DNA from: an uncultured Oscillospiraceae bacterium
GTDB taxonomy: Bacteria > Bacillota > Clostridia > Oscillospirales > Oscillospiraceae
Direction: 5' to 3'
Length of the DNA stretch: 43,764 nt
Assembly (NCBI GenBank): GCA_944385765.1
Contig: CALWYL010000009.1
Location: 1-43,764, forward strand
This document shows, piece after piece, positions 14,442 to 23,972 of this stretch (its first letter is position 1; each line of letters starts with the position of its first letter). The notes below the pieces were generated by a model, which was not told the origin of the DNA, ran no database searches, and saw only the letters and a list, made by a program, of their open reading frames with translations. A program made the position numbers and the translations under genes.

Positions 14442-15311
14442 ATGTGGGTTTCGGACAAATGGCGGGATTTTGAGCTCCTGGACTGCTCCAGGGGAGAAAA
14501 ACTGGAGCGCTGGGGCGATTACACCGTCGTGAGGCCGGACCCGCAGGCCATCTGGGACACGCCACGGAACGACCGGCGCTGGCGGCAGTGCGACGGGCGC
14601 TATGAGCGCAGCTCCTCCGGCGGCGGGTCCTGGGACCGCGGCCGGCTGCCGCAGAGCTGGCAGATAGGCTACGGGGAGCTGACTTTCAACATAAAGCCCA
14701 TGAGCTTCAAGCACACCGGGCTGTTCCCCGAACAGGCCTCGAACTGGGACTATATAATGCGCAAGATACGCTCGGCGGGGCGGGAGATAAGCGTGCTCAA
14801 CCTCTTCGCCTACACGGGCGCGGCCACCGTGGCCGCCCTGGCCGCCGGCGCCAGCGTCTGCCATGTGGACGCCGCCAAGGGCATGGTCGCCTGGGCGAAG
14901 GAGAACGCGGCCTCCAGCGGCGTGGCCGACCGCCCGGTCCGCTGGATTGTGGACGACTGCGCCAAGTTCGTCGAGCGCGAGATAAGGCGCGGCCGGCGCT
15001 ACGACGCCATAATTATGGACCCGCCCAGCTACGGGCGCGGCCCTGGGGGCGAGGTCTGGAAGCTGGAGGACAGCCTGTGGGACTTCGTAAGCCTCACGGC
15101 GGGAGTGCTCAGCGACGACCCGCTCTTTGTGATAATCAACTCCTACACCACGGGCCTCTCGCCCTCCGTGCTCACCTACATCGCCGAGAGCGTGTTCACC
15201 CGCCGCTTCGGCGGGCGCTCGGAGAGCCGGGAGCTGGGGCTGCCGGTGACCGCCACGGGCCTCTGCCTGCCCTGCGGCGCGGCCTGCCGCTGGGAAACTC
15301 TTGAGAGGTGA
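14442..15311 (+). CDS. Class I SAM-dependent (rRNA-type) methyltransferase
   Basis: A 289-aa protein of the RlmI/RlmL-like group of RNA m5C/m2G methyltransferases. The SAM site reads VLNLFAYTGAATVAALAAGA with the acidic residue of the next strand in HVDAAKGMV; the catalytic-loop motif is IIMDPPSYGRG. An upstream segment, FNIKPMSFKHTGLFPEQA, is also typical of this family. No PUA domain is visible at the N-terminus. The ATG at 14442 follows GAGAGGAGAG and a promoter; an upstream in-frame ATG at 14361 lies before that promoter. Its stop overlaps the GTG of ecfA1. The modified nucleotide is unknown. Confidence 0.88.
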   Translation: MWVSDKWRDFELLDCSRGEKLERWGDYTVVRPDPQAIWDTPRNDRRWRQCDGRYERSSSGGGSWDRGRLPQSWQIGYGELTFNIKPMSFKHTGLFPEQASNWDYIMRKIRSAGREISVLNLFAYTGAATVAALAAGASVCHVDAAKGMVAWAKENAASSGVADRPVRWIVDDCAKFVEREIRRGRRYDAIIMDPPSYGRGPGGEVWKLEDSLWDFVSLTAGVLSDDPLFVIINSYTTGLSPSVLTYIAESVFTRRFGGRSESRELGLPVTATGLCLPCGAACRWETLER

Positions 15312-16171
15312 ATGACTTGCCTGAGCAGCCCATAATCAGAATAGAGGACCTGCACTTCACCTATCCGGGCGACAGCGCGGAGACCCTGCGCGGGCTCAGC
15401 CTGGAGATAGCGGAGGGCAGCTTTGTGGCCGTGCTGGGCCACAACGGCTCGGGCAAGAGCACTCTGGCCAAGCTGCTCAACGCCATACTGCTGCCCACCT
15501 CGGGCAAGGTATACGTCTGCGGCCGGGACACCGAGGACGAGGAGCACCTGCTGGACATCCGGCGCAGCGTGGGCCTGGTGTTTCAGAACCCGGACAACCA
15601 GATAGTGGCCAATGTGGTGGAGGACGACGTGGCCTTCGCCCCGGAGAACCTGGGGGTGGAGCCGCAGGAGATACGCAGCCGGGTGGACGAGGCGCTGAGG
15701 ACGGTGGGCATGTACGAGTACCGCCTGCACGCGCCGCACCTGCTCTCGGGAGGGCAGAAGCAGCGCGTGGCCATAGCCGGCGCGCTGGCCATGCAGCCCC
15801 GGGTGCTGGTGCTGGACGAGCCCACGGCCATGCTGGACCCCCTGGGCCGGCGGGAGGTCATCTCCACGGTGGAGCGCCTCTGCCGCGAGAGGGGGATGAC
15901 GGTGGTGCTGATAACGCACCACATGTCCGAGTGCGTGAACGCCGACAGGCTGATTGCCCTCTCCGACGGCATGGTGACGGCCGACGGGACGCCGCGGGAG
16001 GTGTTCTCCCAGGTGGAGCTGCTCAAACGCGAGGGGCTCACGGTGCCCGCCACGGTGCGGCTGCTCTACGCCCTGCGGGAGGCCGGATTCGACGTGCCGC
16101 TGGACGCGCTGAGCGTGGACGAGTGCGCCGACGCCGTGGCCGCCCTGCTGCTCGCGCGCGGGAGGGTATGA
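15308..16171 (+). CDS. ecfA1: ECF transporter ATPase EcfA1
   Basis: 287 aa. One of the two ATPases of the shared energy-coupling module for vitamin and metal uptake. Walker A GHNGSGKST at about 44-52, FQNPDNQIVA Q-loop region, signature LSGGQKQRVAIAGAL, and DEPTAMLDP are intact; FQNPDNQ and the A1 position identify EcfA1. GTG at 15308 overlaps the previous stop (GTGA); TTG at 15317 is an alternative with GAGAGG better spaced. No substrate-binding S component is encoded nearby, so this is a group II module serving unlinked S proteins. Confidence 0.95.
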   Translation: MNDLPEQPIIRIEDLHFTYPGDSAETLRGLSLEIAEGSFVAVLGHNGSGKSTLAKLLNAILLPTSGKVYVCGRDTEDEEHLLDIRRSVGLVFQNPDNQIVANVVEDDVAFAPENLGVEPQEIRSRVDEALRTVGMYEYRLHAPHLLSGGQKQRVAIAGALAMQPRVLVLDEPTAMLDPLGRREVISTVERLCRERGMTVVLITHHMSECVNADRLIALSDGMVTADGTPREVFSQVELLKREGLTVPATVRLLYALREAGFDVPLDALSVDECADAVAALLLARGRV

Positions 16172-16172
16172 G

Positions 16173-17039
16173 ATGGAGAGCATTATCAGAACAGAGAAGC
16201 TCACGCACGTCTATAGCCGCGGCACGCCCTTTGAGAAGACCGCCATACACGACGTGAACGTGGAGATATACCGCGGGGAGCTGGTGGCCGTCATCGGCCA
16301 CACGGGCTCCGGCAAGAGCACCTTCATGCAGCATCTCAACGGGCTGCTGCGGCCCGACGAGGGCGGGGTGTACGTGGAGGGGGAGGACATCTTCGCCACC
16401 AAGGAGGCCACGCGCGACGTGCGGTTCAAGGTGGGGCTGGTGTTCCAGTACCCCGAGTACCAGCTCTTTGAGGAGACGGTTTACAAGGACATCGCCTTCG
16501 GCCCGCGGAACATGAGGCTGAGCGAGGCGGAGATAGACGAGCGCGTGCGCGAATCCGCCAGGCTCACCGGCGTGGGCGAGGAGCTCTTCGAGCGCTCGCC
16601 GCTGGAACTCTCCGGCGGGCAGAAGCGCCGGGTGGCCATAGCGGGCGTGATGGCCATGCGCCCGCGCGTGCTCATACTGGACGAGCCCACGGCGGGGCTG
16701 GACCCCGCGGGCTGCGCGGGGGTGCTGAAGAACATCACCGACTACCGCGAGGCGACGGGCTCCACCGTGCTGCTGGTCACACACAGCATGGACGATGCCG
16801 CCAGGATAGCCGACAGGCTCATAGTGTTCCACGAGGGCACCATAGCCATGGACGGCATGCCGGAGGAGGTTTTCTCCCGCCAGCGGGAGCTGGTGGACAT
16901 GGGCCTCGACGTGCCGCAGAGCGCCGCCATAGCGGACGCGCTGCGCGCAAGGGGCGTGCAGCTGCCGAGCTCCATATACACCTCCAGGAGGCTGCGCGAG
17001 GCCGTGGTGGCCCTGGCGAAGGGGGTGGCGCCATGCTGA
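16173..17039 (+). CDS. ecfA2: ECF transporter ATPase EcfA2
   Basis: 288 aa, the partner ATPase of EcfA1. Walker A GHTGSGKSTFMQHLNG, the A2-type FQYPEYQLFEETV segment, signature LSGGQKRRVAIAGVM, DEPTAGLDP, and switch TH in LLVTHSMDD. It begins 1 bp after the ecfA1 stop and its last 7 bp overlap ecfT, indicating translational coupling. Confidence 0.96.
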   Translation: MESIIRTEKLTHVYSRGTPFEKTAIHDVNVEIYRGELVAVIGHTGSGKSTFMQHLNGLLRPDEGGVYVEGEDIFATKEATRDVRFKVGLVFQYPEYQLFEETVYKDIAFGPRNMRLSEAEIDERVRESARLTGVGEELFERSPLELSGGQKRRVAIAGVMAMRPRVLILDEPTAGLDPAGCAGVLKNITDYREATGSTVLLVTHSMDDAARIADRLIVFHEGTIAMDGMPEEVFSRQRELVDMGLDVPQSAAIADALRARGVQLPSSIYTSRRLREAVVALAKGVAPC

Positions 17040-17839
17040 AGGATGTCACCATAGGCCAGTACTTCCCGGGGAACACCATCATCCACAGGCTGGACCCGAG
17101 GACCAAGCTAATACTGGTGATTGTCTATATCGCGGCGCTGTTCACGGCCAGGGAGTGGCTGAGCTACGGGCTGATGCTCGCCGTCACCTGCGCCATAGTG
17201 GCCGTGTCGCGCATAAGCCCCAGGACGCTGACCAGGGGCATGAAGCCGCTGGTGTTCATCATCTGCTTCACCGGCGTGCTCAACCTCTTCTACACCACCG
17301 GCGGGACGACGCTGCTGGACTGGTGGATTTTCCACGTCACCACGGACGGCGTGAAGCGCGCCGTGATGATGGTGGTGCGCATACTTATGCTGATAAGCGG
17401 CACATTCCTCCTGACCTACACTACCAGCCCCATGGCGCTGACCGACGGGCTGGAGATGCTGCTGAACCCGCTGAAGAAGATACGCGTGCCCATACATGAG
17501 ATGAGCATGATGATGAGCATGGCGCTGCGCTTCATCCCCACGCTCATAGAGGAGACGGACAAGATAATGTCCGCCCAGAGGGCGCGCGGGGCCGATTTCG
17601 AGACCGGCAGGCTCATGGAGCGGGCCAAGGCCCTGCTGCCGCTGCTGGTGCCGCTCTTCGTCTCCGCCTTCCGCCGCGCGGATGAGCTGGCCGTCGCCAT
17701 GGAGAGCCGCTGCTATCACGGCGGCGAGGGGCGCACGCGCATGAAGCAGCTGCGCATGGCCAGGCGGGACTACCTGGCGCTGTTCTCCGGGGCGGCGCTG
17801 CTGGCGGTGGTCATCGTGATGAATGTCTACGGCCTATGA
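17033..17839 (+). CDS. ecfT: ECF transporter transmembrane component EcfT
   Basis: 268 aa, the membrane scaffold linking the ATPases to S components. It starts with YFPGNTIIHRLDPRTKLI, typical of EcfT, and has about five hydrophobic segments. Both coupling-helix motifs are visible: SAQRARGADFETG and AMESRCYHGGEGRT, carrying the Ala-Arg-Gly-like elements. It overlaps ecfA2 by 7 bp and truA by 4 bp. Confidence 0.96.
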   Translation: MLKDVTIGQYFPGNTIIHRLDPRTKLILVIVYIAALFTAREWLSYGLMLAVTCAIVAVSRISPRTLTRGMKPLVFIICFTGVLNLFYTTGGTTLLDWWIFHVTTDGVKRAVMMVVRILMLISGTFLLTYTTSPMALTDGLEMLLNPLKKIRVPIHEMSMMMSMALRFIPTLIEETDKIMSAQRARGADFETGRLMERAKALLPLLVPLFVSAFRRADELAVAMESRCYHGGEGRTRMKQLRMARRDYLALFSGAALLAVVIVMNVYGL

Positions 17840-18597
17840 GGAACATCGCACTGAGACTCCGCTATGACGGCACGGCCTATCACGGCTGGCAGGTGCAGAG
17901 GGAGGACGCGAGCGTGGCGGAGACGCTCGAGCGCGCGCTCTCCAAGGTCTGCGGCCACACCGTGAAGTGCACGGGCTGCGGGCGGACGGACGCCGGCGTG
18001 CACGCGCTCAGCTACTGCGCCAACTTCCGCACGGAGAGCGGCATACCCGCCGGGCGCCTGCCCCTGGCCGTGAACAGCCGGCTGCCCGACGACATCGCGG
18101 TGCTCCGCGCGATAGACGCGCCGGAGGACTTCAACGCCATCGGCAGCTGCATAAAGAAAGAATACGTATACAAGATAATGAATACGCGCATCAGGGACCC
18201 GTTTCTGCAGAAGAGGGTGTGCTTCTACCCCGCGCCGCTGGATTTCGGGCGGCTGAGGGAGGCCGGGCTGGCCTTTGAGGGGCGGCACGACTTCGCCGCG
18301 GTGCGCAGCGTGGGCACCCAGACCAGGACCACGGTGAGGACCGTGCACTGGTGCAGGGCCGAGCGCGAGGGGGACCTCATCTCCATCGCCGTCTGCGCTG
18401 ACGGGTTTTTATACAACATGGTGCGCGCCATTGTGGGAACTATGGTATATGCCTCGCACGGGAAGCTGGAGCCGGGGGACATCCCCGCGCTGCTGGAGAC
18501 GCGCGACAGGCGGCTGACAGGGCCGACCATGCCGCCGCAGGGACTGTATCTCTCCCGCCTCTGGTATGAGGGAGAGGTGGGGAAGATGATGGAGTGA
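17836..18597 (+). CDS. truA: tRNA pseudouridine synthase A
   Basis: 253 aa. TruA forms pseudouridine at tRNA positions 38-40. The catalytic aspartate is D52 in GCGRTDAGVHA, and the N-terminal LRYDGTAYHGWQVQ and the later NMVRAIVGTM are diagnostic. ATGA overlap with ecfT; the ecfA1-ecfA2-ecfT-truA order is common in Firmicutes, usually next to ribosomal protein genes, which are absent here. Confidence 0.97.
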   Translation: MRNIALRLRYDGTAYHGWQVQREDASVAETLERALSKVCGHTVKCTGCGRTDAGVHALSYCANFRTESGIPAGRLPLAVNSRLPDDIAVLRAIDAPEDFNAIGSCIKKEYVYKIMNTRIRDPFLQKRVCFYPAPLDFGRLREAGLAFEGRHDFAAVRSVGTQTRTTVRTVHWCRAEREGDLISIAVCADGFLYNMVRAIVGTMVYASHGKLEPGDIPALLETRDRRLTGPTMPPQGLYLSRLWYEGEVGKMME

Positions 18598-18608
18598 GAG
18601 AGGCATAG

Positions 18609-19658
18609 ATGCGCACAAAAAGTTCCGGTATCAGCCCAGTATTGGCGCTGGCGGCCATGTTTTCGCTGGCGGCGCTGCTGTTTATCGCGCTTCTGTCAGG
18701 ACGGGAGGGCGGCCGGTGGACGCTCGCGGCCGGAGGCGGCGGGGTGTACGCCGCGCCGGGGAACACTTTCGCCTGCGCTTCGTCAACAGGCTTGAGGGTC
18801 TACGGCGAGGACGGGGGGCAGCTGCTCTCCATAGAGAGGCGCCTCGAGAGCCCGGCGCTCTCGGCGGCCGGGGACTACCTGGCGGCCTGGGACGCGGGCG
18901 GGGAAGAGCTGCTGTTCGCCGGGGGGACACAGGGGCTCCTGGAGGTGGAAACCGGGGGAGAACTGGTGTCCGCCCGGGTGAATGAGGGCGGATTCCTGGC
19001 GGTCGCCGCCCTGGGCGGCGGCGGGCTGGGCACCGTGACGGTCTACAGCCCCGATGGGGAGGCCGTTTACCGCTGGCACGCGGGGACGGCCTGGCCGCTG
19101 GAGGGCTGCGTCTCTCCCTCCGGGGAGTACCTGGCCGTGCTCGCCGCCTCGGAGGACGGCGGGCAGGTGAGGCTCTTCCGCCTGGACGGCACGGAGGAGC
19201 TCTGGAGGGCGGACACGCCGGGCGAGCTGCCCTTTGCCCTGGGCTGGCTGGGGGAGGAGCGGCTCTGCGCCGTCTCCGCCGGACGCGCGCTGTTCCTCAC
19301 GCCGGAGGGCGGACTGGAGGCCGAACAGGGCTTCGGCCCGCTGTCGGCGCGCCGCTGCAGCTTCGGCGAGGGCTTCGCCGTGGCGGAGCTGGCGGACGGA
19401 GAGGGGCGCTGCACGCTGGTGTCGTTCTCCGCCGAGGGGGAGAGGCTGGGGCGGCTGGAGCTGGACCGCACGCCGCTGGACCTCTCGCTGCGCGGGGAGC
19501 GCGCGCTGCTGCTGCTCGACGGCGAGGCGAGGCTGCTGGACAGCTCGCTCTCCGAGCTGGGAGCCAGGGCCGCGGAGGGCGCGGTGGCCGCGCTGCTCGC
19601 GGGGAACGGAGAGGCCATACTGGTCCGCCGGGGCTGGGCCGAGGCGGTATACATATGA
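18609..19658 (+). CDS. Membrane-anchored beta-propeller-like protein (DUF5711-like)
   Basis: 349 aa. One membrane segment at about 12-32, then a Gly/Leu/Glu-rich extracellular part made of repeated short beta-strand blocks of the type found in beta-propellers (for example SPALSAAGDYLAAWDAGGEELLF, CVSPSGEYLAVLAASEDGGQ). It resembles DUF5711 proteins of Clostridia, from remembered context. Eleven bp after truA and 21 bp before a CvpA-family gene. Function unknown; a scaffold or sensor role is only a guess. Confidence 0.68.
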   Translation: MRTKSSGISPVLALAAMFSLAALLFIALLSGREGGRWTLAAGGGGVYAAPGNTFACASSTGLRVYGEDGGQLLSIERRLESPALSAAGDYLAAWDAGGEELLFAGGTQGLLEVETGGELVSARVNEGGFLAVAALGGGGLGTVTVYSPDGEAVYRWHAGTAWPLEGCVSPSGEYLAVLAASEDGGQVRLFRLDGTEELWRADTPGELPFALGWLGEERLCAVSAGRALFLTPEGGLEAEQGFGPLSARRCSFGEGFAVAELADGEGRCTLVSFSAEGERLGRLELDRTPLDLSLRGERALLLLDGEARLLDSSLSELGARAAEGAVAALLAGNGEAILVRRGWAEAVYI

Positions 19659-19679
19659 AATTTATCGGGAGGGCAAAGC

Positions 19680-20396
19680 ATGAGAGCGGTAATTGACCTC
19701 GTACTGTTGGCCATAATCATCATCAGCATCTGGGCCGGCTATAAAAAGGGCCTGATAATGGGCGTTGCCGCCATGCTGGCGGCGATAATCTCCCTCTACG
19801 GGGCCAGTCTGGTGTCCCAGGCCTACTCCTACGAGATAGTGCCCGTGCTGAGGCCCTTCGTCAGCGGGTATATCCAGAACCGCATGGAGAACGAGGTGCT
19901 GGAGGACCTGGGCATAGACGACACCAGCCTCTCGGTGGAGGATGTGCTCTCCGGCGACCCCTCGCTGAGGCACGACTTCTGCGCCGCCTGCTTCGCCTCC
20001 ATAGGCATATACGAGGACGCGGCGGACCAGATGGCCACGGAGGCCGAGGAGTACGCCGCCGCCAACGGCGAGACCATACAGGAGTCGGTGGTGGAGGTGT
20101 TCTGCATCCGGGCGGCCTATGTGGCGGGAGTGGCGCTGCTGTTCATCGTGTTCATCGTGGCGCTGACGGCCATAGGCAACATACCCAATCTCTCCTTCAG
20201 GATACCCAATATGGATGTGCTCAACGACGCGGGCGGCGCGGTTATGGGACTGGTGAACGGGGCAATATACTGTATACTGCTCTGCTGGGCGCTGCGCTTC
20301 CTGGGGCTGGTAATCGGGCGCGACACGCTGGGGAACACCATACTGGCCAAGTTCTTCATATCCATTGACTTCATAACCTCCGGCGTGGGAATATGA
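19680..20396 (+). CDS. CvpA-family membrane protein
   Basis: 238 aa. The N-terminus DLVLLAIIIISIWAGYKKGL and hydrophobic segments near 5-25, 28-45, 145-165 and 185-210 fit the CvpA family. A hydrophilic, acidic region of about 80 residues sits between the second and third segments. CvpA proteins are linked to colicin V production and envelope stress, with no agreed biochemical role. GGGAGGGCAAAGC precedes the ATG. Likely cotranscribed with the propeller-like gene. Confidence 0.85.
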   Translation: MRAVIDLVLLAIIIISIWAGYKKGLIMGVAAMLAAIISLYGASLVSQAYSYEIVPVLRPFVSGYIQNRMENEVLEDLGIDDTSLSVEDVLSGDPSLRHDFCAACFASIGIYEDAADQMATEAEEYAAANGETIQESVVEVFCIRAAYVAGVALLFIVFIVALTAIGNIPNLSFRIPNMDVLNDAGGAVMGLVNGAIYCILLCWALRFLGLVIGRDTLGNTILAKFFISIDFITSGVGI

Positions 20397-20424
20397 ACAT
20401 TCTGTCAATTCGCGCGGCCCGGTG

Positions 20425-20453
20425 TTGACAAATCGCACATACAGTGATAAATT
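20425..20453 (+). promoter_or_regulatory. Sigma-A promoter of the ClpE-like gene
   Basis: TTGACA at 20425-20430, a 17-nt spacer, TAAATT at 20448-20453. The -10 box overlaps the start of the CIRCE element. Confidence 0.88.
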
Positions 20454-20478
20454 AGCACTCGGTATATAAGAGTGCTAA
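20452..20478. promoter_or_regulatory. CIRCE operator (HrcA binding site)
   Basis: TTAGCACTC (20452-20460), 9-nt spacer, GAGTGCTAA (20470-20478), an exact match to the CIRCE consensus. Its overlap with the -10 box implies repression by HrcA and induction by heat or protein-folding stress. Confidence 0.96.
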
Positions 20479-20531
20479 TTTGCTTTGCGGCACCCATCGA
20501 CGCCGATTTCTATAATAACAGGAGATTTGAC

Positions 20532-22871
20532 ATGCAACCTACCCTCTGCTCGCGCTGCCACAAGAACGTGGCCGTGGTGTTCATAACCAAGATGGAGAAC
20601 GGGCAGGCCAAGAACGAGGGCCTGTGCCTGAAGTGCGCCCGCGAGCTGCATATAAAGCCCGTGGACGACGTGATAAACAAGATGGGGCTCACCGACGAGG
20701 AGCTCGACGGGCTGACCAACGAGATGATGGAGGCCATGGGCGGGCCGGAGGCGCTCTCCGACATCGACAACAGCGACTCCGACTCCGACGACGACGGCAA
20801 GACGGCCACCTTCCCCTTCCTCAACCGGCTCTTCGGCGCCGGCGGGGGGAGCAGTGGCGGCGGGGGGAACCTGCCAGCGCGCCAGGACGACGCCGGCGCG
20901 CAGAGGGACTCCCGGCCCGGGCAGGACGGGGCGGCGCAGCAGCCGGGCCAGCAGCGCGGCGGCAAGCGCAAATTCCTCGACAACTACTGCATCAACCTGA
21001 CCGAGAGGGCCAGGGAGGGCAAGCTCGACGCCATGATAGGCCGCGCCGAGGAGCTCGAGCGAGTGATACAGATACTCAACCGCCGGCAGAAGAACAACCC
21101 CTGCCTGATAGGCGAGCCCGGCGTGGGCAAGACCGCCATAGCCGAGGGCCTGGCCCAGCGCATAGCCTCCGGCGACGTGCCCTATAAGCTGCGCGACAAG
21201 GAGATTTACCTGCTCGACCTCACCGCGCTGGTGGCGGGGACGCAGTTCCGCGGGCAGTTCGAGAGCCGCATGAAGGGGCTGATAGAGGAGATACGCAAGA
21301 CCGGCAACATCATACTCGTCATAGACGAGGTGCACAACATCGTGGGCGCCGGCGACGCCGAGGGCAGCATGAACGCCGCCAATATACTCAAGCCGGCCCT
21401 CTCTCGCGGGGAGATACAGGTGATAGGCGCGACGACCTTCACCGAGTACCGCAAGCACATCGAGAAGGACACCGCGCTGGAGAGGCGGTTCCAGCCCGTC
21501 ACCGTGGCGGAACCCTCCATCGAGGACAGCGTGAAGATAATAGAGGGCATAGCCCACTACTACGAGGAATGCCACAAGGTGCGCATACCGAAGGAGATGT
21601 GCCGGGAGGCCGTGCTGCTCAGCGAGAGGTATATCACCGACCGCTACCTGCCCGACAAGGCCATAGATCTGATAGACGAGGCCTGCTCGGACGTGAACCT
21701 GAAGGACCGGAGCATAGTCCGCGCCGAGGAGGCGCAGAAGGAGATAGACGACCTGAACAAGGAGCGCGAGCTGCTGCTGGCCGACACGGAGAACGAGCAC
21801 TACGAGCGGCTGGCCGTCATACGCACGACGATAATGCAGCTCACCGAGGAGCTCAACCGCCTCAAGGCCACGCCGCCCGCGCTCACGCGGGAGAACCTGG
21901 CCCGGGTGATAGAGCTCTGGACCAAGATACCGGCCAAGAACATCACGGCGGACGAATTCGACCGCCTGGCCAAGCTGGGCGACAGGCTGCGCGAGCACAT
22001 CGTCGGCCAGGACGAGGCCATAGACGCCGTTTGCGCGGCCATAAAGCGCTCGCGCGTGGGGCTGCAGGCCAAGCGCAAGCCGGTGAGCTTCATCTTTGTG
22101 GGCGGCACCGGCGTGGGCAAGACGGAGCTGGTCAAGCGCCTGGCGGCGGACCTGTTCAACTCCCCCGAGAGCCTGATAAGGCTGGATATGAGCGAGTTCA
22201 TGGAGAAGTTTTCCGTCTCGCGCATCATCGGCTCGCCCCCGGGCTATGTGGGCTACGACGAGGCAGGGCAGCTGACGGAGAAGATACGCCGCCGGCCCTA
22301 CTCCGTGGTGCTCTTCGACGAGATAGAGAAGGCGCACCCGGACGTGATGAACATCCTGCTGCAGATACTGGACGACGGGCGCATAACCGACGCCCAGGGG
22401 CGGACCATAAACTTTGAGAACACGGTCATCATCATGACCACCAACGCCGGCAGCAACACCAAGGGCGGGGCGCTGGGCTTCACCGGCACCGTGTCCGACA
22501 TGGACCGCGAGAGGGCGATGAAGGCCCTGGGCGAGTTCCTGCGGCCGGAGTTCATCAACCGCGTGGACGAGATAATCTGCTTCAACAAGCTGACGGAGGA
22601 GAACTTCCGCAGCATAGCGGAGCTGATGCTCGGCGAGGTGAGGGACATCATGACCGAGAAGGGCCTGGGCTTCGCCTGGGACGAGAGCGTGGTCGACTAT
22701 CTGGTGAAGAAGAGCTACAGCCTGACCTACGGGGCGAGGAACCTGCGCCGCACGATACAGAAGGACATTGAGGACGAGATGGCCTCCGTGATAGTGGAGC
22801 GCGGCTCCGGCGGGGTGAAGGCCATAAGGCTGCGTGCGGCCGACGGGAAGATAGTGGTGGAGGCCGAGTGA
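20532..22871 (+). CDS. ClpE/ClpC-type AAA+ unfoldase, zinc-finger N-terminus
   Basis: 779 aa, two-AAA+ Clp ATPase. In place of the Clp_N repeat domain it has a ClpE-like zinc finger (C6-x2-C9 and C32-x2-C35), then a long disordered linker (about 70-150: Asp/Ser run, Gly run, Gln/Gly run). Walker A motifs are GEPGVGKT and GGTGVGKT; Walker B regions are VIDEVHN and [13 protein letters not shown] coiled middle region lies between the ATPase modules. LGF in the loop GGALGFTG is a likely ClpP contact. ATG at 20532 follows AGGAGA. CIRCE control is notable because Firmicute clpE/clpC are commonly CtsR targets; no CtsR site is seen. Confidence 0.93.
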   Translation: MQPTLCSRCHKNVAVVFITKMENGQAKNEGLCLKCARELHIKPVDDVINKMGLTDEELDGLTNEMMEAMGGPEALSDIDNSDSDSDDDGKTATFPFLNRLFGAGGGSSGGGGNLPARQDDAGAQRDSRPGQDGAAQQPGQQRGGKRKFLDNYCINLTERAREGKLDAMIGRAEELERVIQILNRRQKNNPCLIGEPGVGKTAIAEGLAQRIASGDVPYKLRDKEIYLLDLTALVAGTQFRGQFESRMKGLIEEIRKTGNIILVIDEVHNIVGAGDAEGSMNAANILKPALSRGEIQVIGATTFTEYRKHIEKDTALERRFQPVTVAEPSIEDSVKIIEGIAHYYEECHKVRIPKEMCREAVLLSERYITDRYLPDKAIDLIDEACSDVNLKDRSIVRAEEAQKEIDDLNKERELLLADTENEHYERLAVIRTTIMQLTEELNRLKATPPALTRENLARVIELWTKIPAKNITADEFDRLAKLGDRLREHIVGQDEAIDAVCAAIKRSRVGLQAKRKPVSFIFVGGTGVGKTELVKRLAADLFNSPESLIRLDMSEFMEKFSVSRIIGSPPGYVGYDEAGQLTEKIRRRPYSVVLFDEIEKAHPDVMNILLQILDDGRITDAQGRTINFENTVIIMTTNAGSNTKGGALGFTGTVSDMDRERAMKALGEFLRPEFINRVDEIICFNKLTEENFRSIAELMLGEVRDIMTEKGLGFAWDESVVDYLVKKSYSLTYGARNLRRTIQKDIEDEMASVIVERGSGGVKAIRLRAADGKIVVEAE

Positions 22872-22872
22872 G

Positions 22873-23907
22873 ATGATAAGATTCGAGAGCGACTACCTGG
22901 AGGGCGCGCTGCCGGAGGTGATGGCGGCGCTGGAGAGCAGCAACTTTGAGCAGACGCCGGGCTACGGCGAGGACCGCTTCTGCGCTGAGGCCGCCGCCAT
23001 GATAAGGGAGAAGTGCGCCGCGCCGGAGGCGGCGGTGCACTTCCTCGTGGGCGGCACACAGGCCAACTTCACGGTGATAGCCGCCGCCCTCAGGCCGCAT
23101 CAGGCGGTGATAGCCGCCGACGCGGGGCATATATCCGTACACGAGACCGGCTCCGTGGAGGCCACGGGGCACAAGGTGATAGCCCTGCCCACGCCGGACG
23201 GCAAGCTGCGCGCGGGGCAGATAGCCGGCTGCGTGGCGGAGCACTGGGCCGACTCCACGCACGAGCACCAGCCGCAGCCGGCCATGGTGTACATCTCCCA
23301 GCCCACGGAGGGCGGGTTGATATACTCCCTGGCGGAGCTGGAGGAGATAAGCGCCGTGTGCAGGGAAAACTCCCTGCTGCTCTTCGTGGACGGGGCGCGC
23401 CTGGGCGTGTCCCTGGTCTGCCCGGGGGCGGACGTGGGCCTGCCGGACCTGGCGAGGCTGGCGGACGTGTTCTACATAGGCGGGACCAAGCTGGGCGCGC
23501 TGTTCGGCGAGGCCGTGGTGATAACACACGAGGCGCTCAAGCGGGATTTTCGCTACATCATGAAGCAGCGCGGCGGCATGCTGGCCAAGGGCCGGCTGCT
23601 GGGCGTGCAGTTCGGCGCGCTGATGGCGGACGGGCTCTATGAGCGCACGGCGCGGCGCGAGGTGGAGCTGGCCTGGAAGCTGCGCCGGGCCTTTGAGGCC
23701 AAGGGCTGGCCGCTGCTCTGCGACTCTCCGACCAACCAGCAGTTCCCCATAGTGCCGGACGAGGCGCTGGAGAAACTGGCGGAGAAGTACAGCTTCAGCG
23801 AGTGGGGGCGCGTGGACGCCGGGCACAGGGCGGTGCGCTTCTGCACCAGCTGGGCCACCGGGGAGAGCGACGTGGACGAGCTCATTGCCGACATAGAGAA
23901 GCTCTGA
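22873..23907 (+). CDS. PLP-dependent low-specificity threonine aldolase family protein
   Basis: 344 aa, aldolase-type beta-eliminating lyase fold; family members cleave L-threonine/allo-threonine to glycine and acetaldehyde. GGTQANF binds the PLP phosphate, DGARLG carries the PLP Asp, and the Schiff-base lysine is in YIGGTKLGALFG. It starts 1 bp after the clpE-like stop with no promoter seen, so it may be cotranscribed and heat responsive. A bidirectional terminator follows. Substrate range is inference from the family. Confidence 0.92.
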   Translation: MIRFESDYLEGALPEVMAALESSNFEQTPGYGEDRFCAEAAAMIREKCAAPEAAVHFLVGGTQANFTVIAAALRPHQAVIAADAGHISVHETGSVEATGHKVIALPTPDGKLRAGQIAGCVAEHWADSTHEHQPQPAMVYISQPTEGGLIYSLAELEEISAVCRENSLLLFVDGARLGVSLVCPGADVGLPDLARLADVFYIGGTKLGALFGEAVVITHEALKRDFRYIMKQRGGMLAKGRLLGVQFGALMADGLYERTARREVELAWKLRRAFEAKGWPLLCDSPTNQQFPIVPDEALEKLAEKYSFSEWGRVDAGHRAVRFCTSWATGESDVDELIADIEKL

Positions 23908-23911
23908 GAGG

Positions 23912-23948
23912 TAAAAATAGGGGCCCGGGCGTGAAGCCCGGGCCCTTA
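23912..23948. terminator. Bidirectional terminator between convergent genes
   Basis: GGGCCCGGGC (23921-23930), loop GTGAA, GCCCGGGCCC (23936-23945). On the plus strand TTATTTGT follows; on the minus strand CTATTTTTA follows. Confidence 0.88.
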
Positions 23949-23972
23949 TTTGTCCATGTGGCATGGCGCGGT

